From the NCBI GenBank assembly GCA_963695155.1, contig CAVOGD010000006.1, forward strand, positions 620,001 to 684,000: a stretch of DNA of 64,000 nt, read 5' to 3'. Below are positions 45,045 through 53,620 of this stretch, piece by piece (the first letter of the stretch is position 1; each line of letters starts with the position of its first letter). Under the pieces are notes generated by a model. The model was not told the DNA's origin, searched no databases, and saw only the letters and a list, made by a program, of their open reading frames with translations. A program made the translations under genes and the position numbers. Origin of the DNA: SG8-30 sp963695155. GTDB lineage: Bacteria; Pseudomonadota; Gammaproteobacteria; Steroidobacterales; Steroidobacteraceae.

Positions 45045-45778
45045 TGAACGCCCGTACGCCCACCAGGCTCGCCGCCTGCGGCATGCTGCTCTGCCTCGCA
45101 ATGCCCGTCCTGGCGGATGAGGCGACGCAGCAGCGTCGCTCGTTCGTCGCCGCGGAACTGGCCGCCGCAACGTCGAAGCAGTTCTACCTAGTGTTCGACG
45201 GCAGCGGCCCGGCCATTGACCTCAAGATCGAGGGCGTGCGCGTGCACCGCTTCGCGCTCGACGGGGCGGAGCTCGGCCAGTCCAGGCTGGTCGGACCGGG
45301 CCAGCGGCACTGGCCGTCCACGTCCTTCAGCCTGGTGTCGGAGGTCCCGGCGCCCGATCGCCCCAGGATCGAGATCGAGAAGTCCGACCAGGCGAAGAAG
45401 GAGCGCGACGCACGCATCAAGAAGGCGCTGGCCAAGGGACAGAAGCCCGCCGGCGAACTGTCGCAGACGGCCGGCGAGAAGGTCGCCCAGCTCTACCTGC
45501 TGGACGACCTGACGGCGCCCATGACGTTCAGCCTGCAATTCGACCCGGACCTGGTGCTGGTGGTGCGCGGCGAACCCCGGGCGACGGATCTCGGCAGCCG
45601 CGTGCGCTGGATCAAGTACACGTTGCAGGAGGGCTGGCAGGGTGTCGGCCTGTGGCTGACCGGCAAGACCATCGCCACGCGCGTGGTCGTCTACCTGCCG
45701 CCCGAAGAGGCGCGCCGGCTGTTCAAGGTGCTGACCCCCGAGATCAGGCTGCTGGTCTTCGCGCCGCCGCCGGCCTAG
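45044..45778 (+). CDS. Secreted protein of the L,D-transpeptidase operon, function unknown
   Basis: The 244-residue protein overlaps the transpeptidase stop (TGATG). It has a signal peptide (AACGMLLCLAMPVLADEA) and a beta-rich domain, KQFYLVFDGSGPAIDLKIEG and EVAQLYLLDDLT-like strands, with a charged insert (KSDQAKKERDARIKKALAK). Its tail, LFKVLTPEIRLLVFAPPP, is hydrophobic. No family was recognised. Tight coupling to two YkuD genes implies a role in the same envelope process, perhaps as a periplasmic partner. Confidence 0.7.
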   Translation: MNARTPTRLAACGMLLCLAMPVLADEATQQRRSFVAAELAAATSKQFYLVFDGSGPAIDLKIEGVRVHRFALDGAELGQSRLVGPGQRHWPSTSFSLVSEVPAPDRPRIEIEKSDQAKKERDARIKKALAKGQKPAGELSQTAGEKVAQLYLLDDLTAPMTFSLQFDPDLVLVVRGEPRATDLGSRVRWIKYTLQEGWQGVGLWLTGKTIATRVVVYLPPEEARRLFKVLTPEIRLLVFAPPPA

Positions 45779-45798
45779 GCAGGCCGGGGCGCTTCCCG

Positions 45799-46449
45799 TC
45801 AGCGCCAGTCCAGCCGGAAGTGCTCGACGTGCAGGTCCGCGAGGCGCTTGCGCAGCCGGTCGGTCGGCTCGACCAGCTCACGGATCTGCCGGTCGTGCAC
45901 CTCGATGAAAGCCTGGTCGATCAGTTCGTGCAGGCCTTCGTCCAGCAGCTGGTTCAGGACCGCGACCTCTGCGCCCTCGATGTCCATCTTGAGCAGCCGC
46001 ACCCTGCGTCCGCCGAGCCCCCTGATGAACGTCGAGAACTGGATCCCGTCCACCATCGCGAAATGGTCCGTGCGCACGCTGCGCTTGGCCTCGAGCAGCG
46101 ACGAGCCGGAAGAGAAGTGCACCGGGTCGTCCTTGGCGTAACGGTGCAGGTACAGCTTCACGGGGCCCGGCACCGTCGTCGCCGCCGCCTGCAGGGCCGT
46201 CACGTTGGGGTACGCGGCGGTGTTCTCGACGAGCCGCGCGTAGGCATCCGGGTTGGGTTCAAAGGCATAGACCTCGGCGCCGGTACGCGCCATGGTCACC
46301 GTGAACTTGCCGACGTTGGCGCCGCAATCGATCGCGATGTCGCCGGGCTTGAGTTGCGCGGCGATGGCATCGAAGGCCGTCACCTCCGGGCGGCGCTTGC
46401 GGTCCCGGCGCCGGCTGTCCAGCCGTCTCAGAAATGCCAGCGGGTTCAT
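45799..46449 (-). CDS. FkbM-family methyltransferase
   Basis: The 216-residue SAM enzyme has the motif DIAIDCGANVGKFTVTMA, acidic loop EVYAFEPNPDAYARL, VRLLKMDIEGAEVAVLNQLL and the FIEVHDRQ end typical of FkbM. GAGGAAGG lies eight bases upstream of ATG 46449. FkbM enzymes usually O-methylate sugars or polyketides. It lies beside a glycosyltransferase and other methyltransferases, which points to a surface glycan role. Confidence 0.87.
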   Translation of the reverse strand: MNPLAFLRRLDSRRRDRKRRPEVTAFDAIAAQLKPGDIAIDCGANVGKFTVTMARTGAEVYAFEPNPDAYARLVENTAAYPNVTALQAAATTVPGPVKLYLHRYAKDDPVHFSSGSSLLEAKRSVRTDHFAMVDGIQFSTFIRGLGGRRVRLLKMDIEGAEVAVLNQLLDEGLHELIDQAFIEVHDRQIRELVEPTDRLRKRLADLHVEHFRLDWR

Positions 46450-46549
46450 CACGGGGACCTTCCTCGGCTGGATGCCTGAGCGGGACGCGAAATCAGCTTA
46501 GCCCGGCACTTTGACCGTGTCCATCGCACGGCCTGCCGCCTGCGCAGCG

Positions 46550-47518
46550 TCAGTCTTCCGTGCGGCGCGTCGTCGCGGCGCCGTCGCGGAGGCGGGACTG
46601 CGCCCGGCGGGTGAACGTGCGCAGCAGCGTGGACAGCCGGCTGCCCTGGTAGCGGCCCTTGCTCACGTGCCGGATCCGGTACACGCCGGGAACGTCCACC
46701 GGCACGCCGGGCGTGCGCAGCAGCCAGCGGAAGGCCCGGTCCTCGGTGGCCTTGGTCCAGCGTCGCGACGGCTTCTGGTAGACCCGCAGTTCCTCGCAGT
46801 AGCCGCAGGCCCGCGCCACGTCGCCGTGCGTGACCTGCAGCGGGCCCGTCGCACGGTCGCGCCGCTGGCTGCTGAAGCGGGACGGATCGATGTCCACGAG
46901 CGGCGACCGGCCCAGGTCCGGGTGCAACATCGGGTCGGACGGCTCGAGCAGTCCGGACACGCGCTCCTCGTGCGGGAACACCAGCGCGTCGCGGCGGCCC
47001 TGCAGCACGTCGGCCAGCGCGTCGAGGCAGCCGCGATGGAACACCACGTCGCAGTCCGTGAACCAGACCCAGTCGCAGGTCGTGGTGCGCGCCGCGAGGT
47101 TGCGGCCGATGGCGCGGCGAAACAGCCGCCCCCGGTCCAGCACCTGCCAGTTCCAGGTGATGCCGGGCACCTGGCGGGCGCCGAAGGAACGCAGCAGCGC
47201 CACCGTGTCCTCGTCGTCGGCCGCGTGAAACACGGTCATCGTCACCGCGAGCCGCGTGGGCGGGTGCAGCACCAGCGAGCTGAGCTGGTAGGCCAGCAGG
47301 TGCGCATAGCGCCAGCAGTGGCTGACGATCTCGAGTTGCAGGGTGCCGGTGCGCGCGGCGCGCAGCGGCTCGGCCGGCAACGACGGCATGAACCAGCCCG
47401 CCGGCACCAGTCCCCCCGCGGCGAACCGCAGGAACCACAGCTCGGCCACGTCGCGCAGGCTGGTCGGCGGGGGCTCGGAGTCGTTCAAGGGGCGCCTCGG
47501 TGCATGCCTGGCCGGCAT
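46550..47518 (-). CDS. GT-A type glycosyltransferase
   Basis: The ~322-residue protein has a GT-A fold with the metal motif DWVWFTDCDVVFHRGCLDAL and a catalytic-side segment THGDVARACGYCEELRVYQKP. The start is uncertain: ATG 47518 has no strong ribosome site, and a GTG ten codons earlier is in frame. There is no membrane helix, so it should act in the cytoplasm on a glycan precursor. Neighbours are an FkbM methyltransferase (after) and a divergent SAM methyltransferase (before). Confidence 0.78.
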   Translation of the reverse strand: MPARHAPRRPLNDSEPPPTSLRDVAELWFLRFAAGGLVPAGWFMPSLPAEPLRAARTGTLQLEIVSHCWRYAHLLAYQLSSLVLHPPTRLAVTMTVFHAADDEDTVALLRSFGARQVPGITWNWQVLDRGRLFRRAIGRNLAARTTTCDWVWFTDCDVVFHRGCLDALADVLQGRRDALVFPHEERVSGLLEPSDPMLHPDLGRSPLVDIDPSRFSSQRRDRATGPLQVTHGDVARACGYCEELRVYQKPSRRWTKATEDRAFRWLLRTPGVPVDVPGVYRIRHVSKGRYQGSRLSTLLRTFTRRAQSRLRDGAATTRRTED

Positions 47519-47664
47519 TCTAGCGCGCCGCCGCCGGGCTCGCGGCACGCTGCGCAGGTGCCGCTCACCCGGGCATGAGCTATGCTGGTTTGCCGGACGC
47601 GCCGGGAGCGGCTTGCCGCCGCAAACGGTGCTCCGCGCGGGGTCGAGTCTATCGGGAGCACGGC

Positions 47665-48387
47665 ATGTTTCTGCGCGAGTTGACCAAGGCGCTGGTGCGG
47701 CCCTTCGGGTACACCACGGTGCGCACGCCGCATGGCTTCCGCATCGCCCGGCGACACGATCGCGAGCTGGTCTACCTGCACGACTACGAAGGCGGCTATG
47801 AGCAATACCGCGCCACGCAGGTCTTCCACAACAAGCGCAAGCTCGACGAGGTGTGGGCCGACGACGGGACCTTGCGCAGCCTGGCCGAACACCTGCTCGA
47901 GCACAACCCGCGGCCGCGCGCCGGCATCTGCCACGGCGCGCGCAACGGCTACGAGGTCGCCGCGCTGGCCCGCCTGACCGGGGCGGCGATGACCGGCACC
48001 GACATCTCGGAGACCGCCACGCAGTTCGCCAACATGGTGGTGTGGGATTTCCACGAGGACAACCCGGACTGGCACGGCAAGTTCGACCTCGTGTACACGA
48101 ACTCGCTGGACCAGGCGATGCGGCCGGACCAGGCGCTGGCCGCCTGGGCGCTGCAGCTGGCGCCGGGCGGGCGCATCTACGTCGAGCACACGATGCAGCA
48201 TTCCGCCAGGAGCGCGTCCGAGATGGACCCCTTCGGCGCCCATCCGATGTGCATGCCCTACCTGTTCTTCAAGTGGGGCAAGGGTCGCTACCGGCTCGTG
48301 GACATCCTCGAGCCGGGCCCGAAGAGCAACAACCGCAAGGCGGTCTGGCTGTTCGTGCTGGAGGGCGAGGCCGGGACCCCACAGTAA
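47665..48387 (+). CDS. SAM-dependent methyltransferase
   Basis: The 240-residue class I methyltransferase has GICHGARNGYEVAALARL in place of the usual glycine-rich loop, MTGTDISETATQF as the acidic loop, and FDLVYTNSLDQAMRPDQALAAW (quoted in part) as the later motif. GGGAG lies six bases before the ATG. It is followed by a second methyltransferase 36 bases on. The substrate is unknown; the setting suggests sugars or lipids of a surface polymer. Confidence 0.75.
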   Translation: MFLRELTKALVRPFGYTTVRTPHGFRIARRHDRELVYLHDYEGGYEQYRATQVFHNKRKLDEVWADDGTLRSLAEHLLEHNPRPRAGICHGARNGYEVAALARLTGAAMTGTDISETATQFANMVVWDFHEDNPDWHGKFDLVYTNSLDQAMRPDQALAAWALQLAPGGRIYVEHTMQHSARSASEMDPFGAHPMCMPYLFFKWGKGRYRLVDILEPGPKSNNRKAVWLFVLEGEAGTPQ

Positions 48388-48422
48388 GCTCGCGGGACGT
48401 TGCAGAGGTCAGCGGAGGGATC

Positions 48423-49109
48423 ATGGGCTTGAGGCGCGAGTACATCGAGTACATCGAGGACTCGATCGCCGGGACGCTGGGCGGCCTCCAGGGCAGGCAG
48501 TTCCTGGAACTGGGCAACCAGCGCATCCGCCGCGGGCAGGGCATCCGGGAAAAGACCGGCAAGGCCTATTACACGAGGCTGGGAGCGATCCACACGTCGC
48601 TGGACTTCAACGGCAAGGACGGCGCCGTCGCGCTGGACCTGTCCAGGCTGCACGACAGGCCTGAATGGCGGGGCCGGTTCGACATCATCAGCAACCCGGG
48701 AACGACGGAGCACGTGGAGCCGTTCGAATCGCAGTTCGAGTGCTTTGCGAACATCCACAACTGGCTGCGGACGGGCGGCATCGCCATCCACATCGTGCCC
48801 GCCGCCGAGGAACTCGAGCGCGGCGGGCGCTGGAAGAACCACTGCAACAACTATTACTCGCGTGCGTTCTTCGAGGCGCTGGCGGCGACGAACGGCTATG
48901 AGCTCATATCGGCGAAGCTCATCAACCAGCTGTGGGCCGCCTGCCTGCGCAAGAACGCCGACCGACCCTTCACCGACGACCGGACGGCGTTCCTTCGCCA
49001 CCTCACCCGCAGGGAAGGCGGCATCGAATACCGCGGGATCGACGATCCCGGCCGGCGGCGGCCCGGACACATCGCGCGCACGTGGCTGCGCAAGCTCGGC
49101 TTCAGGTGA
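48423..49109 (+). CDS. Methyltransferase-like protein of glycan cluster
   Basis: The 228-residue protein has a degenerate class I methyltransferase pattern: QFLELGNQRIRRG for the SAM loop, HTSLDFNGKDGAVALDLS for the acidic loop, and FDIISNPGTTEHVEPFESQF after it. GAGGG lies just upstream of ATG 48423. The unusual first motif makes SAM binding uncertain. It is cotranscribed with the preceding methyltransferase, and an M14 peptidase gene starts 19 bases later. Confidence 0.65.
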   Translation: MGLRREYIEYIEDSIAGTLGGLQGRQFLELGNQRIRRGQGIREKTGKAYYTRLGAIHTSLDFNGKDGAVALDLSRLHDRPEWRGRFDIISNPGTTEHVEPFESQFECFANIHNWLRTGGIAIHIVPAAEELERGGRWKNHCNNYYSRAFFEALAATNGYELISAKLINQLWAACLRKNADRPFTDDRTAFLRHLTRREGGIEYRGIDDPGRRRPGHIARTWLRKLGFR

Positions 49110-49128
49110 TACGACAGGAGTCCCCCCG

Positions 49129-52074
49129 ATGAATGGACCGACATGCTGGCTCGTACTGCTGGCGTTCGCCTCGACGGCGGCCGCCCAGACGCCCTATCCG
49201 GCCCCGCAGCCTTCGCCGCTGGCCGGGCTGCAGTACCAGGAGTCGGTCTACCCGGCTGGCGCGGACCACGACCCGGCGATCCCGGCGCCGGACGCGGTGC
49301 TGGGGTTTGCGGTGGGGCAGCGCACCGCGACGCCGGAGCAGATCGTGGAATACGCCAGGATCGTCACGCAGGCGTCGGATCGCGTGCGGATCGTGGAGTA
49401 CGCGCGCAGCTACGAGGGCCGGCCGCTCATCTACCTTGCCATCTCCAGCCCCGCCAACCTCGCGCGCAGCGCGGAGATCCAGCAGGGCATGGCGGCGCTG
49501 GCTGACCCGCGCGGCCTGGATGCGGCCCGGCGTGCCGAGCTCATCGAGCGCCTGCCGGGCGTGGCCTGGCTGGCCTATTCGATCCACGGCAACGAGAGCT
49601 CGGGTGCCGACGCCTCGCTCGCCGTTATCCACCACCTGGCGGCCGACCGCTCCGAGGCGACGCGCCGGCTGCTGGACGAACTGGTGATCATCGTCGATCC
49701 CAGCCTGAACCCGGACGGCCGGGGTCGTTTCGTCAAGGGTCTGGCCGAGAATCGCGGCATGCAGCCCAACGTGGACGACCAGTCCGTGCTGCACACCGGC
49801 TACTGGCCTTTCGGGCGGGGCAACCACTACCTGTTCGACCTGAATCGCGACTGGATCTTCGGCCGCCATCCCGAGACGCGCGGCCGCATCCCCGAGATCA
49901 ACCGCTGGCGGCCGCTGCTGGTCGTGGACATCCACGAGATGGGCTCGCAGGACACCTTCCTGTTCTCGCCGGGACGCGATCCCTACAACCCGAACCTGCC
50001 GGCCTACCTGCACGACTGGAGCAAGTCGTTCGCCGACGACCAGGCGCGCGCCTTCGACCGCTATGGCTATCCGTACTACTCGGGCGAGTGGAACGAGGAG
50101 TGGTACCCCGGCTACACGGGATCCTGGGCATCCCTGAAGGGCGCGAACGGCGTCCTGTACGAACAGGCGCGGATCGCCGAGGACGGCGTGCAGCGGCCGA
50201 CCCACCTGCTGAGCTACCGGCAGTCGGTGCACCACCAGCTCATTTCGTCGTTCGCCAACCTCGAGACGCTGAGGCGCGAGCGCAGGAAGATGCTGGAGAC
50301 CTTCACGGCCGACCGCGCCGCGGTGACCTCGGCGCGCGGGCCGTACGCGAACCGCAGCTACGTCATCCTGCCGACCGCCAACGACGGCCGGCTCGGCGAC
50401 CTGCTCGACCTGGTGCGCCTGCAGGGCTTCGAGGCGCACCGCGTGACCCGCAGCCTGCGGGTCGGCCCGGTCACCGACCAGCTGGGCCGGGAACTGCGGA
50501 ACTTCGAGTTGCCGGTGGGCAGCATCGTGCTCAGGAACCGCCAGCCGGAGGCGCGGCTGCTCGCGGCCATCTTCGAGTTCGACCCGAAGATCTCGGACAC
50601 GGCGCTCGCCAGGGAGCGCGAACAGGTGCTGAAGGGCGCCGGCACGACGGTCTACGACACCACGGCCTGGAACATCTCGATGATGTTCGGCCTGGACGCC
50701 GTGACCGTCCCGCAATACCTCGATGCGGGCCTCGAGCGCCTCGACCTCGAGACCCGGCGCCCGGCCGCAGGCGTCGCGGCCGAGGTGCCGCAAGCCATTG
50801 CGCTGGCCGTGTCCGGCGCCGACGACCGTGCGCTGGCGTTTGCCGCCCGGCTCATGGAGCGCGGCCTGTACGTGCGCGCGAACGCCGAACCGTCGCGGCT
50901 CGACGGCCATGAACTGCCGATCGGCTCGATCGCCCTGACGCGCGACGACAACCGCCAGCGCCCGGACTGGCAGGCGCTGGCCCGCGAGGTCGCGGCGCAG
51001 CTGGACATCGTGCTCTACCCGGTCACGCACGGGCGCGCCCCGGGCGACCTCGCCGACCTGGGCGGCGGGGAGTGGCGCTTGCTGGCCAGGCCGAACGTCG
51101 CGCTGATGACGCGCGGCATGACCAACATGCTGGACGTGGGCGCCGTCTGGTACCTGCTCGACCACCGGCTCGGCATCCGTCATACGCACCTGGACGAGAC
51201 CCGCGTGGCCGCCTTCGACCTGCGCCGCTACAACGTCATCTACCTGCCGGAACGCTGGGGCCGCTCGGAGCTGCCGCCCGCGCTGGTCACCGCGCTCGGG
51301 GACTGGGTGCGCGGCGGCGGGACATTGATCGCGGCCGGCAACGCGGCCCGCGCGCTGATGGCCGGCGAGCAGCCGCTGGTGGCCACGCGGACCATCGAAA
51401 AGGTCATCGGCGAGGACATCGCTCCCTTCCAGGACGCGATTCACCGCGAGTGGCTGGCGCAACTGCCCCTGCCGCCCGGCGAGGCGATCTGGGGGCGCAC
51501 GGCGGCGCCTGGCGCCAAGTACCCGTGGAGCGGGACGTCCGAACCGGCCAGGTCCGCACCGGGAAAGTCCGTCGATTCGGTCGCCAAACCCGAAACGTCG
51601 AAGAACGAGGGACGCAAGCGCGCCGATGCCTGGCAGTCCCTGTTCATGCCGTCCGGCGCGCTGGTCGCCGCGCGTGCCGACACCAAGCACTGGCTGGCGG
51701 CCGGCACCGGGCCGGTGCTGCCCGTGCTGTACTCGAACTCACCCGTGCTGATGGCCGCGCCGCCGGTGGAGTCGCCGTTCCGGATCGGCGTCTACAGCCC
51801 GGCCGAGGGCGGTGGCGCCGTGCTCAACTGGGCGCCGCTGCCGGCCGGGCATGAACTGCGCGTGCGCATGGCGGGCTTGCTGTGGCCCGAGGCGCGCGAG
51901 CGGATCGCGTCCTCGGCATGGGCCACGCGTGAAGTCGTGGGGCGTGGCCAGGTCATCCTGTTCGCGCACGCGCCGGCATTCCGCGCGGCGCAACTCGGCG
52001 CGATGCGGGTGCTGGAGAATGCGCTCGTGCTGGGGCCGGGTATCGGCGCCAGCCAGCCCGTGGTGCTGCCCTGA
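49129..52074 (+). CDS. Large secreted M14 zinc carboxypeptidase
   Basis: The 981-residue protein has a signal peptide (WLVLLAFASTAAAQTP) and an N-terminal M14 peptidase domain: zinc site H153/E156 in YSIHGNESSGAD, DPSLNPDGRGRF, LNRDWIFG, and VVDIHEMGSQDTF. Two further regions follow, including a GATase-like stretch (VIYLPERWGRSELPPALV, GGTLIAAGNAARAL) and a C-terminal beta domain. AGGAG precedes the ATG. Such enzymes are periplasmic or secreted and trim peptides. Orthologues in gammaproteobacteria share this length. Confidence 0.88.
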   Translation: MNGPTCWLVLLAFASTAAAQTPYPAPQPSPLAGLQYQESVYPAGADHDPAIPAPDAVLGFAVGQRTATPEQIVEYARIVTQASDRVRIVEYARSYEGRPLIYLAISSPANLARSAEIQQGMAALADPRGLDAARRAELIERLPGVAWLAYSIHGNESSGADASLAVIHHLAADRSEATRRLLDELVIIVDPSLNPDGRGRFVKGLAENRGMQPNVDDQSVLHTGYWPFGRGNHYLFDLNRDWIFGRHPETRGRIPEINRWRPLLVVDIHEMGSQDTFLFSPGRDPYNPNLPAYLHDWSKSFADDQARAFDRYGYPYYSGEWNEEWYPGYTGSWASLKGANGVLYEQARIAEDGVQRPTHLLSYRQSVHHQLISSFANLETLRRERRKMLETFTADRAAVTSARGPYANRSYVILPTANDGRLGDLLDLVRLQGFEAHRVTRSLRVGPVTDQLGRELRNFELPVGSIVLRNRQPEARLLAAIFEFDPKISDTALAREREQVLKGAGTTVYDTTAWNISMMFGLDAVTVPQYLDAGLERLDLETRRPAAGVAAEVPQAIALAVSGADDRALAFAARLMERGLYVRANAEPSRLDGHELPIGSIALTRDDNRQRPDWQALAREVAAQLDIVLYPVTHGRAPGDLADLGGGEWRLLARPNVALMTRGMTNMLDVGAVWYLLDHRLGIRHTHLDETRVAAFDLRRYNVIYLPERWGRSELPPALVTALGDWVRGGGTLIAAGNAARALMAGEQPLVATRTIEKVIGEDIAPFQDAIHREWLAQLPLPPGEAIWGRTAAPGAKYPWSGTSEPARSAPGKSVDSVAKPETSKNEGRKRADAWQSLFMPSGALVAARADTKHWLAAGTGPVLPVLYSNSPVLMAAPPVESPFRIGVYSPAEGGGAVLNWAPLPAGHELRVRMAGLLWPEARERIASSAWATREVVGRGQVILFAHAPAFRAAQLGAMRVLENALVLGPGIGASQPVVLP

Positions 52075-52083
52075 GGTGGCCCG

Positions 52084-52920
52084 TCAGTCCTTGACCATCA
52101 GCGCGTAGCGATGCCCTGAGCTGAGCCGGAACAGCGCCGGGCACTCCACCAGGCGTGCGCCGTTGCGCGCCGCCAGGGCCGCCACCTCGTCCACGCGCAT
52201 GGTGCTCTTCGGCGGCTTCCCGTTGAACGGCCGGCGCGCGCGCCGCACCAGGTTCTTGAAGGAGTGGTAGTCGAAGAACGTCATGATCACGAAGCGCGAC
52301 GCGACCCGCAGCAGTTCCGTCACCAGTCGCTCGCGCTGCGCGGCCTCGGGCAGGTGGTGGCACAGGCGAATGCAGACGATCCCGTCCACCGACGCATCGG
52401 CAAACGGGATGTGGTGGGCAGACGCCGTCAGCCAGGCCTGCGGCGTCCTGAGCTGGCTGGTCTTGCGCCCGTAGAGCACCTGGCCGAGGCCGATGTCCGC
52501 CTCGACCAGCATCTCCGCGTGCTGCGCCAGCGCGGGGGAGATGCGGCCTCCGCCGCAGGGCAGCTCCAGCAGCACCCTGGATCGCGGCTGCGAGGACAGC
52601 AGGCGCTCGAGCAGCTGGTACTCGCGGCGCGTGCTGGACCGCTTGAGGAGCTTGTTCTCGTAGGCCTGGTTGTACTCCGCCGCGGCGCCGAGGTCCTCGT
52701 ATTGCCGCTGGTATTCCTCCGCCGGCTGCGGATCGCTGCGGCCGGTCGCCGCCGCCGGCATGGTGTCGAGGACGGCCAGCAATGGAATCCCATCGTGGAC
52801 CGGAAACCCGTGGCCGGAGCGGGTGCAGGTCAGCCGGCCGCCGGCCGGTGGGCCGAAGATGCCGCCGCACATCGGGCAAATCAGCTTGTCGCGGACAATG
52901 GATGATTCGGCATTGAACAT
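52084..52920 (-). CDS. SAM methyltransferase with N-terminal zinc ribbon
   Basis: The 278-residue protein starts with a Trm112-like zinc ribbon (LICPMCGGIFGPPAGGRLTC) and then a class I methyltransferase: LLELPCGGGRISPALAQHAEM, ADIGLGQVLYGR, HHIPFADASVDGIVCIRLCHHL. GAGGG precedes ATG 52920. It converges on the M14 peptidase gene (9-base gap) and is divergent from a small kinase 112 bases away. In related bacteria such ribbon-bearing enzymes occur with glycan and lipid genes; the substrate is unknown. Confidence 0.78.
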   Translation of the reverse strand: MFNAESSIVRDKLICPMCGGIFGPPAGGRLTCTRSGHGFPVHDGIPLLAVLDTMPAAATGRSDPQPAEEYQRQYEDLGAAAEYNQAYENKLLKRSSTRREYQLLERLLSSQPRSRVLLELPCGGGRISPALAQHAEMLVEADIGLGQVLYGRKTSQLRTPQAWLTASAHHIPFADASVDGIVCIRLCHHLPEAAQRERLVTELLRVASRFVIMTFFDYHSFKNLVRRARRPFNGKPPKSTMRVDEVAALAARNGARLVECPALFRLSSGHRYALMVKD

Positions 52921-53032
52921 GGAATGAATCCCTCGAGGAGGCAAGCCACGGCGATCGCCGGGAACACCCGGATCCCCGGCACGCGACTGCGTAATAATAC
53001 GCCCTGACCTGGACGGCAGGGGCGAGTCGGCC

Positions 53033-53600
53033 ATGACGAGCATCGAGACCGCGAAGAACAAGGCAGTCCTCGAGGCCGACCGCGTCGTGAAGACCTTCAA
53101 GCAGGGACGGAAGGCGGCCAGGCGCTTTCGGCTCGAGGTCGAGTCGCTGACGCGCCTGGCGGGCGTCGCGGGCATTCCGGTGCTCCTGGCGGTCTCCCGG
53201 CCGGGATTGCAGCTGGTCGCGTCGCGCCTGCCCGGTGAACCGCTCACCGCAGCACTGCAGGTCCCGGACAAGGTGTTTCTGCGCCTGCGTCATCTCGTCG
53301 AGGAAATGCTGCAACGCGGTGTTGCGCGCCACTCGATGCCACCGCGCGACGTCATCGTGGGCCCGGATGGGCAGGTCGGCCTCGTAGACTTCGAGCGCGT
53401 CACGCTGCGCGGCTGGCGCTACAGCCCGATCTGGGGAGGCGCCTGCCTGGTCACGCGGTTTCACCTGCGGCGGCTGATCGGTGACCGCGCGCCGCACCTG
53501 TTGTCGCGCCGCGAAGCGGGGAGCCTGCGTCATCCAGCGCCGGATCGGCGGCTGGTATCACGCTTTCATCCTGCTGCGCCGGCGGATACGCAGCGGCTGA
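53033..53600 (+). pseudogene. Small atypical protein kinase-like gene (frameshifted near its end)
   Basis: The product of about 188 residues resembles the small RIO/InaA-like kinases: FKQGRKAARRFRLEVESL, then LVEEMLQRGVARHSMPPRDVIV and QVGLVDFERVTLRGWRYSPI. The usual HxD catalytic motif is replaced by RHSMPPRD, while DFE stands for DFG, so activity is uncertain. Read without correction the frame runs on into antisense of the next gene. Removing one G from GGGG (53518-53521) gives CVIQRRIGGWYHAFILLRRR and a stop at 53598-53600, just short of the DUF1295 gene end. It may phosphorylate a lipid or glycan. Confidence 0.6.
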
Positions 53601-53620
53601 AGGCCCGCAGGCCGGCGTCC

